From: Maylandia zebra | Lineage: Eukaryota; Chordata; Actinopteri; Cichliformes; Cichlidae | Direction: 5' to 3' | DNA: 64,000 nucleotides | NCBI RefSeq assembly: GCF_041146795.1 | Contig: NC_135183.1 | Coordinates: forward strand, 14,112,840 to 14,176,839 | Part shown: positions 53,663-64,000 of the stretch, in pieces | How positions within the stretch are numbered: position 1 is the stretch's first letter | Layout: every line of letters starts with the position of its first letter | Notes under the pieces: model-generated | What the model was told of the DNA's origin: nothing | What the model saw: the letters and a program-made list of their open reading frames with translations, nothing else | Databases searched by the model: none | Translations under genes and position numbers: made by a program

Positions 53663-55267
53663 CAGTGGGGCAAAAAAGTATTTAGTCAGCCACCGATTGT
53701 GCAAGTTCCCCCACCTAAAATGATGACAGAGGTCAGTAATTTGCACCAGAGGTACACTTCAACTGTGAGAGACAGAATGTGAAAAAGAAAATCCATGAAT
53801 CCACATGGTAGGATTTGTAAAGAATTTATTCGTAAATCAGGGTGGAAAATAAGTATTTGGTCAATAACAAAAATACAACTCAATACTTTGTAACATAACC
53901 TTTGTTGGCAATAACAGAGGTCAAACGTTTACTATAGGTCTTTACCAGGTTTGCACACACAGTAGCTGGTATTTTGGCCCATTCCTCCATGCAGATCTTC
54001 TCGAGAGCAGTGATGTTTTGGGGCTGTCGCCGAGCAACACGGACTTTCAACTCCCGCCACAGATTTTCTATGGGGTTGAGGTCTGGAGACTGGCTAGGCC
54101 ACTCCAGGACTTTCAAATGCTTCTTACGGAGCCACTCCTTTGTTGCCCGGGCGGTGTGTTTTGGATCATTGTCATGTTGGAAGACCCAGCCTCGTTTCAT
54201 CTTCAAAGTTCTCACTGATGGAAGGAGGTTTTGGCTCAAAATCTCACGATACATGGCCCCATTCATTCTGTCCTTAACACGGATCAGTCGTCCTGTCCCC
54301 TTGGCAGAAAAACAGCCCCATAACATGATGTTTCCACCCCCATGCTTCACAGTAGGTATGGCGTTCTTGGGATGCAACTCAGTATTCTTCTTCCTCCAAA
54401 CACGACGAGTTGAGTTTATACCAAAAAGTTCTACTTTGGTTTCATCTGACCACATGACATTCTCCCAATCCTCTGCTGTATCATCCATGTGCTCTCTGGC
54501 AAACTTCAGACGGGCCTGGACATGCACTGGCTTCAGCAGCGGAACACGTCTGGCACTGCGGGATTTGATTCCCTGCCGTTGTAGTGTGTTACTGATGGTG
54601 ACCTTTGTTACTTTGGTCCCAGCTCTCTGCAGGTCATTCACCAGGTCCCCCCATGTGGTTCTGGGATCTTTGCTCACCGTTCTCATGATCATTTTGACCC
54701 CACGGGATGAGATCTTGCGTGGAGCCCCAGATCGAGGGAGATTATCAGTGGTCTTGTATGTCTTCCATTTTCTGATGATTGCTCCCACAGTTGATTTTTT
54801 CACACCAAGCTGCTTGCCTATTGTAGATTCACTCTTCCCAGTCTGGTGCAGGTCTACAATACTTTTCCTGGTGTCCTTCGAAAGCTCTTTGGTCTTGGCC
54901 ATGGCGGAGTTTGGAGTCTGACTGTTTGAGGCTGTGGACAGGTGTCTTTTATACAGATGATGAGTTCAAACAGGTGCCATTCATACAGGTAACGAGTGGG
55001 GGACAGAAAAGCTTCTTACAGAAGACGTTACAGGTCTGTGAGAGCCAGAGATTTTCCATGTTTAAGGTGACCAAATACTTATTTTCCACCCTAATTTATG
55101 AATAAATTCTTTACAAATCCTACCATGTGGATTCATGGCTTTTTTTTTCACATTCTGTCTCTCACAGTTGAAGTGTACCTCTGGTGCAAATTACTGACCT
55201 CTGTCATCATTTTAAGTGGGGGAACTTGCACAATCAGTGGCTGACTAAATACTTTTTTGTCCCACTG
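53663..55267 (-). mobile_element. Complete Tc1-family DNA transposon (1605 bp)
   Basis: TA at 53661-53662 and 55268-55269. Inverted repeats about 210 bp long (53663-53872, 55058-55267) begin CAGTGGGGCAAAAAAGTATT (right end CAGTGGGACAAAAAAGTATT). Each ends in an inner GAAAATAAGTATTTGGTCA-type motif, so both outer and inner direct repeats are present (IR/DR structure). Confidence 0.9.
53880..54902 (-). CDS. Tc1 transposase, full length
   Basis: 340 residues, uninterrupted. The N-terminal paired-type DNA-binding region comprises helix-turn-helix 1 (residues about 1-55, [16 protein letters not shown]), a basic linker SGAPRKIS, and helix 2 with [19 protein letters not shown]. The catalytic triad is D153 (WSDETK), D244 (QHDNDPKHT) and E279 (LNPIENLW), with 34 residues between the last two, i.e. 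DD34[13 protein letters not shown] is the glycine-rich box. It cuts and pastes DNA at TA sites by binding the terminal repeats. Length and all key residues fit an intact enzyme of the fish Tc1 family; the closest relatives from memory are Passport-like. The ATG at 54902 is the family start. Activity is untested. Confidence 0.92.
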   Translation of the reverse strand: MAKTKELSKDTRKSIVDLHQTGKSESTIGKQLGVKKSTVGAIIRKWKTYKTTDNLPRSGAPRKISSRGVKMIMRTVSKDPRTTWGDLVNDLQRAGTKVTKVTISNTLQRQGIKSRSARRVPLLKPVHVQARLKFAREHMDDTAEDWENVMWSDETKVELFGINSTRRVWRKKNTELHPKNAIPTVKHGGGNIMLWGCFSAKGTGRLIRVKDRMNGAMYREILSQNLLPSVRTLKMKRGWVFQHDNDPKHTARATKEWLRKKHLKVLEWPSQSPDLNPIENLWRELKVRVARRQPQNITALEKICMEEWAKIPATVCANLVKTYSKRLTSVIANKGYVTKY

Positions 55268-55373
55268 TATCTCTTTAAGTATAAGAGCCTTTCGTTCAGA
55301 TGGACCCGCCAGACTCCTGGCACTAGCTTTGGGGAGTCTTCACAGGGTCACATCTTGACCTCACACAAATCAC

Positions 55374-55448
<75 letters not shown>
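55374..55448. repeat. (CA)n microsatellite inside the solo LTR
   Basis: About 37 CA units; the equivalent site in the LTR at 28247-28866 has about 10 GT units. Confidence 0.9.
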
Positions 55449-55453
<5 letters not shown>

Positions 55454-55719
55454 CTTTGTTCACATGTACACCTATGTAAGATGTTATATGTTAATGACCC
55501 TATGCATATTCATGTAACCACAATAAAAGGAGTGCTATGGGGAACCTGGCTGAGAGTCTGACGGAGGTCAAGTGGTGGAACGACACTTGGCTCCAGGCAG
55601 GTCTCCCTCATGCATGAGTAACATGAAGAACTTTGCCTACTTCGGGTCTTGCTTGCTGTGTAATTATATTGTCCTCAACGTTCCAGCGAATAGGTTCAAG
55701 CTACAAACCTATCAATGGC

Positions 55720-56963
55720 CAAACCCTTAATTAAGTGATTCAGAAACAACCTGCGTTATTTCTGTGTTAGACCATAATAGATAACAAAAGAAGGTGTGTG
55801 TGACAAATGATCATACTTGATAAATAACATGCTGTATGTTTGATTTGAATAGGCGTGCTATTATTATGTTACAAAGAGAGCGTGGCAATGACATCCGTTT
55901 AACAACAGCAGGTGTGGTAAATTGAGAGAGTAGCACAACACTGTGACAGAGTTACAGCGTCAGTTGTGCTTCATGATGGTTTTTGGAAACATTTGAGATG
56001 GTAGATCATGAGGTTTAGATGATTTCTTGGCTGTTTGAAGCGTGTAAGAGCAAAATGTACAAAGCATAGAAGCATGTGAAGAGAAAATTTTAGAAGGCAA
56101 AGGAACTCAGACTCAAGATATCTTATACATGTGCACACATGGACAATCCCCCCCTCATCGCCCGATCCATCCTGCAGCAACGTGTGCAGGACAGATTTGA
56201 GAGAGAGGAAAGACCGCCCAGGGCTTTCAGAACTCTCTTTATTTATACTTAAACGAGCTTTCAGGGAAGTAGGAGTGGCAAAAACATTTCCATAAAAGGA
56301 GAGACTGTTCGCTTGTCAGCTGGAACAGGAGATAACTTTGTATGTATAGAATTCAGACATTCCCATAAAAGGATAGAAAGAGAGGGGGAGCGCCAGTTTG
56401 TCTCGTATGTCACCGCATTCCTCTACACATATGGCTTCAATCTCTCTTCCTGTGTTGGCTCCAATTCACAAGCTCTTCTTCCTTTAAATGAAGCTACAAC
56501 TAAGCATAATCACAAAATTAAAAATCTTTCATCAAAGCATAAACCAGAAAATCAATGTTTGAGCTAAAAGACATTTCAATACAGTAGCTGAGTAAAAGTA
56601 AAGTTACTCCACGGTTCAAGTATTGATCTTGATCGGTAAGGCAGCTGCCACACCTGCAGCAGGTTTTACACCATTGATCACAAAGCCGTCACTTTCTCAA
56701 CAAACCAGCTGTACAGGAAAGAATGAAGCAGGTGTGGGGCAAGAAAATAAAGAGTGATTAACATGTTTTATATTTTATTCAAACAGTTACCTCCCAGTCA
56801 TGACTGTTAGTTCTTGCATCAAGGAACATCTGATGATTTTCTTTCAACTTACACATAAAATCAAACAGATTTCACACCACACTGTTTGTACTGTGTTAGT
56901 GAGTAAAATCAAGTTTTCATATTGAAATGGTCAACAACTGGCATTCAAGTAGGAATGAAAACT
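55720..56963. other. Insert of unknown origin, no recognisable gene
   Basis: Absent from copy A of the duplication. It contains a minus-strand TATAAATAAAGAGAG motif near 56230 that could belong to another LTR, but ends and target duplications were not found. Confidence 0.3.
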
Positions 56964-58035
56964 GTTATGGAGTATAAGCTGATTAAATAGACATCTACAA
57001 TGATCACTGTTTTTTTCAGATATGTTGATTTTGAGATTAAAAACACAACATTTGTTAGCAAATTAATAGTTCTTTTTGGACTTCTTTCTTTTGTTTTATC
57101 TTGACCTCTGTAGGATCTCTGAGTTTTGTCCCTCTTTTGTCCCATGATTTCTCTGTCTTCAGAGGACTTGTTAGCCTATCTTTATAAACTACATTATTAT
57201 TTAGCAACCGCGACTCTTTGTTTGCAAATGAGGCACCCAGGTACAGCATTTCTAAAAGTTTGCACTATGAGTACATACGTATCAGTCCATTCTTCATTAA
57301 AGCTATGGTTTTCTGCATTAACTTTCTACTTAACCTGTTAAACACTTCTGCCTGTTTCCACAGAGTCGCCAGAGTTCAATCAGAAAGCACAGATTCCAAA
57401 ACTGCAAGTTTTGGCAGGCTCCAAGCAAAATTTACCAAACAGCAGCAAAAGACCACAATTATTCTTCAAGTTTGAAAAACATTAGGATGAATTTTGTTTT
57501 ATCTTTGCTCTCTTGCTTCCAAACGTCCACCTGAACAAACGCTTCCCGCACGGCTCCATCTTCCAGTGTGCTTCAAGAGCTGTTTCCCATCACTATTTTC
57601 AGCCTTATTTGCTAGTTATGCGTAGATGCTTTATGCACCAGTCTATTATATGTACAGTGTGGCTGTCCCCTTTTTAAAATTGATTTTGTTTTGTAACAAA
57701 CACCTCTGACAAGACAACCAAATTTCTGCTGTTCAAGACCTAAGAAATTTCAGCTTTTGTATGAAATTGTATCAAATTGCACAACACTTAAGGCTCTTGA
57801 GGAATGACATTTTTTCATTCATGTAATATATTCAGGCCAACTCCACAAACTAAAGCACTGCATGCATTATTAGCCTCACAAATATGAAGCCTAAAATATT
57901 GCAGTCGCTCTCTAGCTAGTGGCTTACTGCAGTACAGGTCATGTGAGTTACTTGATGTTATGTTTATGTTACTTTAGTTACTTTATGAGAGCATCTGGTC
58001 CTCACAGTGTGTGCTGATAAAATTCTGGTCCTCCA
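56964..58035 (+). repeat. Segmental duplicate, copy B (pieces 3 and 4)
   Basis: 56964-57125 matches 8237-8400 (TATAAGCTGATTAAATAGAC onward), and 57865-58035 matches 8457-8630. The 57126-57864 stretch is present only in this copy and shows no gene. Confidence 0.7.
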
Positions 58036-58046
58036 GTGTCTATCAG

Positions 58047-58051
58047 TGTGT

Positions 58052-58099
<48 letters not shown>
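58047..58099. repeat. (GT)n followed by a 34-base poly-G run
   Basis: An uninterrupted G run at 58066-58099 follows a short GT repeat. It is capable of quadruplex formation and prone to sequencing error. Confidence 0.85.
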
Positions 58100-58284
58100 C
58101 TGGGTCAATTTCCCTTATTTCATCACAATTGGGAACCTTTTGAAACAGCTTGTTTTATGCACATTATTCCTGAAACCAGGAATGGCAGTGACACTAGTTA
58201 GTGTCTTGATGCAATCTGCTGTGTTCCTTATAATGAAAACTTTTTACTAATTGGCATAATTAACTGAACTCCATTGGAGTGTTT

Positions 58285-58350
58285 ACTTTCTGAAGTGCCT
58301 TGAGATGACTGTTGTTGTATACCGCTATATAAATAAACTGAATTGAAACA
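58285..58350 (+). repeat. L2-type LINE/SINE 3' tail fragment
   Basis: GAAGTGCCTTGAGATGACTG then CGCTATATAAATAAACTGAATTG, the conserved fish L2-type tail. No upstream body. Confidence 0.6.
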
Positions 58351-58590
58351 CTGACGGAAAATGGATGAATGTTTTCTCCACATTTACTGTGTATATAGAG
58401 GCAGTAGATACCTACATGGCAGCACCAAAAGAATGAACAATTGAATTTTTGCTGAAACTGTCCCCTTAAAAAGTGCTCTCCAGCGCAAGTTTCAACAATG
58501 ACTATTAAGAATAATACATATTTCACAATTATATTGTCTCTTTTGAATATATGAGGATTTTGTGTGCGATGAACCTAACTCAAATTGAAT

Positions 58591-60753
58591 CTAGAAAAGA
58601 AAGTGTGATAAGCGTACCAGATACTCCTTGAACAGTAGGTCTGGATCTTCATTAAAGTAGATCACCAGGCTTTTAAGAGTATGCTCCCTCTTTATGTCGA
58701 TGTCATCACACTAATGCAAGGGTGAAAAACAAGGGTGAAATAAATGTAATTGATTGCATTTAATTGATGGGTTTATCATTAGTACTGACCAAACTACTGA
58801 TCGCCATGATATCCTTGATCTTTTGGCCCTTTGCTCCTTTGCTCCCCTCAAAAATTTGCATCAGCTTGTCTGTTAAGTTGTCCAGCTGAGCCAAGAACTT
58901 TGCCTGCAGGGGTTTTGTAGTGATCCGCAGGAACTCTGCATTCACCTGGAAATAAAACATACATAAATATAGTAAACTAGAAGTTAAGTAAATACAGACT
59001 GCTGAATCAACACACTTAAAGTTGCTAAACATTTGAACCATCAGTGAAGTTTGTCAAGACCTAAACTGTTTGTAACTGAGTTTTAAGTTTGATGTGTCCT
59101 TTTTCATGACAACAGCATTCAAAGTTCATTTAGCCTCTTCTTACAATACCGTTATAGGGGTTTTCCCAGCAGCACTACTCAGCATGACTCGGATGGTTGT
59201 GGTTCGGTTAGACAGCCTTGTCCAACAGCACGATTCGCTATTGTCCCCCAAATTTTAGTACCTACCCCATTATTGTGCTGTAGTGTGCCTGAATTATACT
59301 TCACATTGTTTACTGTTTACCTTGTGCTATTTCTGTCTCCAATAAAGATAATGACTGCAACTAATACCCCTTAACTAGTGTTTTTTTTTCCTCTCCACTG
59401 ATTTGGCAGGAAAAACCAACTACACTAATGTGAGCTGTGTTAACCCACACTGTACTGAGTTGTTTTGGGTGAGTAGTGCTGCTGGGAAAAGGGCTTCAAG
59501 TCACCACCCTTACCACTAGGACCACTATGTTTTTCACCAAAGTTTAGTTTAACTTTATTACAAGTTGGCTAAAATACAGACAAAAGGGTTTTTTGCTCAA
59601 ATCCTCAGTTCATCTACACAAAAATATTCAGTAATATACCTAAAAGCGCTGACAAAACAAACAATACTTAAATTTGTTGATACACAATCATTTTACTTAC
59701 TTCACTTTCCTTGAAAAGGGCAGGCCATCTGTTCATGAAGTCTTTGATCATCGGCCTCTGTTCCACGATCTCTAGTCGTCTATGGGAGAAGGTTCTTTCC
59801 ATTTTTGCTTTTATCACTGCTTCATTGTCCCGCTTTTTGATTTCTGAGAGTAGTGCCACTCTTTCAGTTTCCAAGCTTTCAGTGCTTTCACCTTTTGGGG
59901 GCAAAGGGACATAATAGACCTCGGCCTTTCTTGGTTTTTTGATGTTGGCAGCAGTTTTTCCTCTGCCTTCTTGTTTGTGCTTTAAGGAATTCACACGGAT
60001 TTCAGGATCACCGAGCCGCCCAAGCTTTGTTCGATAGTTTTGCATTTTGTACTTCAGTGATTGTTTCCATCCCCAAAATCCTGTCTTAGATCCTAGCTGC
60101 CCTAAACAAGGATGGGTCCTTGTCAGTGCTGCTGCCACCTCTTCACATTGATAGTCTTTAGGATATTTTGTGTATTTCAGCATTTCTTGAGCTAACCCAT
60201 CAAGGATGACTCCCTTCAGTTTTATCCCAGGCTTGAAGAGTGTGCCATTTGCTTCATATTCTGCGTTTTTCTGCTGGAGTTCCAATTCCACGTCATATGT
60301 GAATTTAGGGACCACAAACACATTGGGCCAGGAAAACTGTCTTGTCGGTTGAACGTCTGGTGATGAATGAGGGGTTGATGTGTATAGGGTATCATCACTG
60401 CAGGATGAAACTAAAGAAGGCCCAGGGCTGGAAGTTCCTTGGCAAGTGTAAACACTGCTGTTTGTGGAAGTCTCAACTGGGTACAAAGTGATGAATTGTT
60501 CCTCAAGTGTGGGTTTAGGATTGGATATCACTTTCAGTGTGCCTTTATCCTTTACATCAGACATTGAAGTTAAGTTCATAAATGCATTAAAGTCTTCATC
60601 CATGTACTGCAAACGGAAGTCTTCTGTCAAATTGAAGAATGTCTTCACCAACATATGGAGTTCTGATAATGTTGCTGGAATTCCAGAGTCCAGATGCATT
60701 TTCCTGGAGTCTGACACATCCCCAAAGATGATTCTGAGAACAGGGCTTGCCAT
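58591..60753 (-). CDS. PB1-like-domain protein of the fish SAMD3-like family (partial gene model)
   Basis: Three minus-strand exons: 60753-59701 (351 codons), 58945-58790 (52) and 58710-58618 (31), all phase 0, with consensus donors GTAAGT, GTCAGT and GTACGC. An acceptor (TTCTGTTCCAG) at 60772 precedes the start codon, so a non-coding 5' exon exists; the in-frame Met at 60795 lies in that intron. Residues about 4-75 resemble a PB1-type domain (VLRIIFGDVSDSRKMHLDSG, LQYMDEDFNAFMNL, KGTLKVI). The region MLKYTKYPKDYQCEEVAAAL to FWGWKQSLKYKMQNYR, then RPMIKDFMNRWPALF and, in exon 2, EFLRITTKPLQAKF match the fish proteins named sterile alpha motif domain-containing protein 3-like. If the last donor is skipped, a stop follows after eight codons (TAG at 58593-58591). 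The usual final exon was not found. Role unknown; possibly a transposon companion gene. Confidence 0.65.
59161..59490. mobile_element. Short MITE with 21-bp perfect inverted repeats, in an intron
   Basis: TTTTCCCAGCAGCACTACTCA at 59161-59181 is repeated exactly inverted at 59470-59490. 330 bp, no coding sequence, in intron 1 of the PB1-like gene model. Superfamily not identified; no clear target duplication. Confidence 0.7.
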
Positions 60754-60912
60754 TATGGGACAACCTTTACTCTGGAACAGAAAAAGCACAGCCAAATGAT
60801 GGCATATTAAATGAACATAAATACAGCTCTAGACCACATACATTTCTAACACCTTTGTATGATTCTTCTGGTATGCTCACCCAGCAGTATTATTTTTATT
60901 AACTTTTCAGTG

Positions 60913-63819
60913 TCACCTAAGAAAGTGTGCTGCTGGGTCTCCCAGAGCTGAAAGAAGCTTCCAGGACGACAATGGAGAGTCTGGCTTTTCGACGCCGGAC
61001 ACAACTATAAGCAAAACCTTCAAAGAGTTTGCTTTCAAGAGCTTATTGTCAGGCATCCTCCAGCAGAGGGGTTGCTCTTTATAAGAATCTTTACATACTA
61101 AATTTAGGAATTTTAAGAGCCATGTTATTGAAGAAAACATACCCTTCACGATGATGAATCTCTTTAACATCACCAAGCGTAGTCCCTCCACAATGTAGTC
61201 CGCAAGGGGATATGGGTCCTCCAAGTCACCAAGCTCAATTATGGCCAGCTCTCTAGTGGATGGGGTAGACAGCTCAAATCCACCATAATGCTCCCTGTAC
61301 CAAGAACATAGTTCCCTAACTATGAAACACAGTTTCTTCTCAACTATGCACAGCTGAATGATCTCATTAAGTTTCGGCAGCCCATTTACAGTTCCATGAA
61401 CAATAAGCATGCCTTGACTGTAATGCATACCATTGCAGGATACCTTCTTTAACAGAGCAACTTCAGAAACAGATGGGTATCTTTCCATCAAAGCAGACAC
61501 TACTCTGTCATTAAGAACCTCAACGGGCATGACAGAGGCATTTCTAACTTCCAAGGATGACTTTTTGTAATTAGAGGAATGTGTCTGATGGGCAATCATG
61601 AACTGATGTTTAACAGCTAATGAGAAAGGTATGTTTTTGAAGCAGTTTGTATGTCGTGCAACCTGCTTGAAAAAACTATGCTTTGCCTCGAATCGCATGG
61701 TCCATAGAGAAATGAGAGGTCCAAAGCATTTAATCAGCTGTGGATAGTGCTCCAAATAATGATGCTTTGGCAACAGATTTACATGTGGAAAGAGATCAAG
61801 ATAGAGCTGCTTATGATCATAGATCTTGGCCTCAAGGTAAGCTAAGGTTTCATCTGTGTGGACATGGGCAACAACCAACTCAACTATATCTTTAAGATGT
61901 AGAATTACCTGCCATGCTGGCTCATCAACTGGCAAAAATGGCCCTATGATTAAAGGAAGCAATCTCAGCAAGGACCAATTTTCATGAGCATTGCCCCCTA
62001 TTGTGTTTTTTGAAGAATAAGTGTGTGGTATGGCATGAGGTCGATTTGTTTTGTCATCAAATTTGTATGGAAATGTCTGGATCAAGGTGTTAAGTTTGTC
62101 AAGTGTGAAGTATTTTTTGGCGATCAATAAGCTAATACAACGTGCCAGTTCTGTGGGAACAATACCTTCAAAGATATCGTGGACAATATCTGGAGGATAT
62201 CCAGTGCTGACATGAAAATGTGAGAGATTCTCTGTCAACACACACTGTTTTTTTACACCACAGACAGCAGTTGCCTTTTCTTGAGCACAGCGGACATGAA
62301 CTTCATGGACCTCTCTGGTTCGAAGTTGGAAAATCCCTGACATTACATCCTGTTTTTGAAATTCTGATTTGTCTCCAGTACAGAACCTACAAATGTATCC
62401 ACCAGCAAAACTCTCAACAAATCCACCAATACCATGAGCTGAAAGATTGTCCGCTATTACACATTGGACAGAGCCTTTTACAAATTTACCAAGCTGAGAC
62501 ACAAAGACACCATGCTTTTCTAAAATGGTCAAGTCTTGAATGAGAGGCTCCAATACTTTCACGAAACCAAAAGCTTTTGTGTCATCTGACTTGCAAAGTA
62601 CAGCTAAATAAATTGAGGTTAGGGCTGAATGGGAACCTGGTGGTAAATTCCCCAAAACCCAATAGACACCACAGAGTTTGTGCTTTTTACGAGATGTCCC
62701 AAGCGGGTTACATATCTCAAAATCATCAATATAAAGATTTACAGCAATTCTTAACTCTTCACCACAGAAGAAACTGTTTTGCTTGTAGTACTCACCATCT
62801 CTAACTGTTCTGTATTCTTTAGAAGTCAATTGTGTGTTTTGACCCTTCTGGGCTACAAGAAGTTCAAGAACATCTTTCTGAGAAAGCAACTGCTGCAGAG
62901 ATCGTAATAAAGGAATGTACTGATAGGTCCGATTCCTTTGAGCATCTAGTATGTACTCTATTGGCTCTATAATACCAAAATGTGCACAGTAATACTGTTT
63001 TCTTCTATATGCAGTAGCAAGAGGGCCGTCACTCGCAATGGCTATGCAAACAGGACTAGATCTGCAAACAATAGAGGAAATCTCATCAATTAAAGACTCT
63101 TCAATTTGTAGCTGATTATTTTGAAATACACCAGAAATAACGTTTTTCGTGGCATGTAAAGATGCTGTACTCAATAAGTAATCGAGTTCAGACAGCAGTT
63201 CATCAACAACTGTTGTTGGGACATGAATGACATTTTCTAACTTCAGTAAAAGGCAAGCAATTCTTTCTTCAAAGTAATCTGAAGTAAGTAATTCTACCGG
63301 TTCATGACAATCTAGTTTTTCCTGAAGGGTATCTGTTGTCCCAGCCTTAAACAGATCATCTTCAGAACTCCCTGACTGAATCAACTGATTACGTATACAA
63401 ATATTATCTCTAAAATCATGAAGGGAGTATTTGTTGTGTTTTCTGTATTTGTGTGTCTGAAATGTACTGTATATATTAGTTTCAAATTCACAATTTTTAA
63501 ACACACATTGGACAGTTTGGTGACGCCTGAGATGTGTATTTATGTGTTGGAAAAAATTTCTCTCTGAAATCTATTCTCTGCGTGAGCAAATAGGACACTG
63601 AAAAATGGATTGTTCTGATTTGTTTTGTGTTGTTTGTTCTGAATGATTTTTGTACGTGTGATTTAACAATTTAGTCCATGTAGTAAAGCTACATGGACAA
63701 TCTGAGTACGGACAGGGAAACCGAATAACACCTCTTATATGCCCGTGAGCCTGTCTAAAATGTTTCAACAACAAATACCTGCTAGATAATTCTAAACTGC
63801 AGCTTTTACATGTCCACAT
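60913..63819 (-). pseudogene. C2H2 zinc-finger transposase-like gene with one in-frame stop
   Basis: The minus-strand frame is open from the ATG at 63819 to the stop at 60913 except for TAG at 63573-63571. An acceptor (TTTCTTTCAG) at 63828 indicates an upstream exon. The N-terminus has four C2H2-type finger patterns (CKSC..., CPYSDC..., CPIC..., CVFKNC...); the TAG falls inside the third. The 863-codon main part has YIDDFEICNPLG (D260/D261), IADNLSAHGIGGF (D352), CRFC (372-375), YPPDIVHDIFEGIVP (H442, D443, E446) and RFEAKHSFFK (E606). These acidic motifs with an embedded CxxC resemble CACTA/EnSpm (CMC)-type transposases, by recall. Which residues are catalytic is uncertain. The stop could be a lesion or a readthrough site. 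It lies 160 bases upstream of the PB1-like gene, same strand. Confidence 0.6.
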
Positions 63820-63936
63820 CCAACTACCTGAAAGAAAGAAAAATAAGACAATATCAGTGAAAAATAAGTTTATAGAATCCCAAAACTGTTTTACACAAGG
63901 GAAATGTGTAAAATGTGTAAAAAATGCTACTTACCA

Positions 63937-64000
63937 ACACTTAAAAGTTGACAGATAACTTGGTGACTTAGTGATGTAAAAATGATGATCACACTTCAAA
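63937..64000 (-). other. Probable upstream exon of the transposase-like gene (runs off the window)
   Basis: A consensus donor (TTG/GTAAGTAGC) on the minus strand at 63936-63937 lies about 110 bases upstream of the acceptor at 63828. Coding content cannot be judged in the 60 bases available. Confidence 0.35.

Larger units (their letters stand above)
53473..55714 (+). mobile_element. Solo LTR of retroelement B, carrying a Tc1 insertion
   Basis: Starts TGTTAGGTTTTG and ends AAACCTATCA. Five-base TSD ATGGC at 53468-53472 and 55715-55719. Without the Tc1 it is about 635 bp, the inverted counterpart of 28247-28866. Confidence 0.85.

Noticed and set aside
53974-54921. 315-codon + strand ORF
   Set aside because: Exact antisense of the intact Tc1 transposase, a known by-product in Tc1 elements.

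Overview
This window looks like a repeat-rich stretch of a teleost fish nuclear genome, most likely a percomorph. The assignment is inferred from the mixture of element families rather than from a diagnostic gene: Tc1 with long inverted repeats, a Rex1-like LINE, a fish-type L1, a Gmr1-type Ty3/Gypsy element, BEL/Pao, piggyBac MITEs, hAT remnants, and vertebrate-style intron-containing Ly6/uPAR (LU) genes.

Left part (0-20 kb): two host-like genes on the + strand share one architecture: signal-peptide exon, two exons for LU domain 1, two for LU domain 2, all phase-1 introns. Gene A (5069-6617) is a compact 213-residue protein with a hydrophobic C-terminus. Gene B (9789-19499) has the same exon 1. 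Its exons 2-5 are then repeated four times with an exact 1352-bp period, and its last exon carries about 1,400 residues of Thr/Pro-rich mucin-type repeat before a hydrophobic tail. At each repeat junction an exon-5 linker runs in frame through a piece of intron 1 into the next exon 2. The model is therefore one 2,469-residue surface protein with eight LU modules. Two solo LTRs, an LTR fragment and a LINE derivative lie around these genes.

Middle (20.7-33.3 kb): a transposon pile-up. It holds a 5' LTR and leader of one endogenous retroelement (tRNA-Phe-type primer site), a Rex1-like LINE inserted in that leader, a second retroelement 5' LTR and leader facing it (tRNA-Tyr-like primer site), a 5'-truncated L1, and an inverted fragment of the first LTR.

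Right-middle (33.4-58.0 kb): an orphan copy of gene A's last exon begins a second copy of the 6.4-8.6 kb region. That second copy has been split by insertions: LINE fragment, two piggyBac-type MITEs, a hAT remnant, a nearly complete BEL/Pao element (40819-47743), a Gmr1-type Ty3/Gypsy element (48322-52465) inside a Tc1 fossil, and a complete Tc1 (53663-55267) inside a solo LTR (53473-55714). Target-site duplications, and one empty-site comparison, support these nestings.

Right end (58.5-64 kb, - strand): a multi-exon gene with a PB1-like N-terminus, resembling the fish SAMD3-like family, lies just downstream of a large C2H2-zinc-finger transposase-like gene with a single in-frame stop. The two may form a two-gene DNA transposon.
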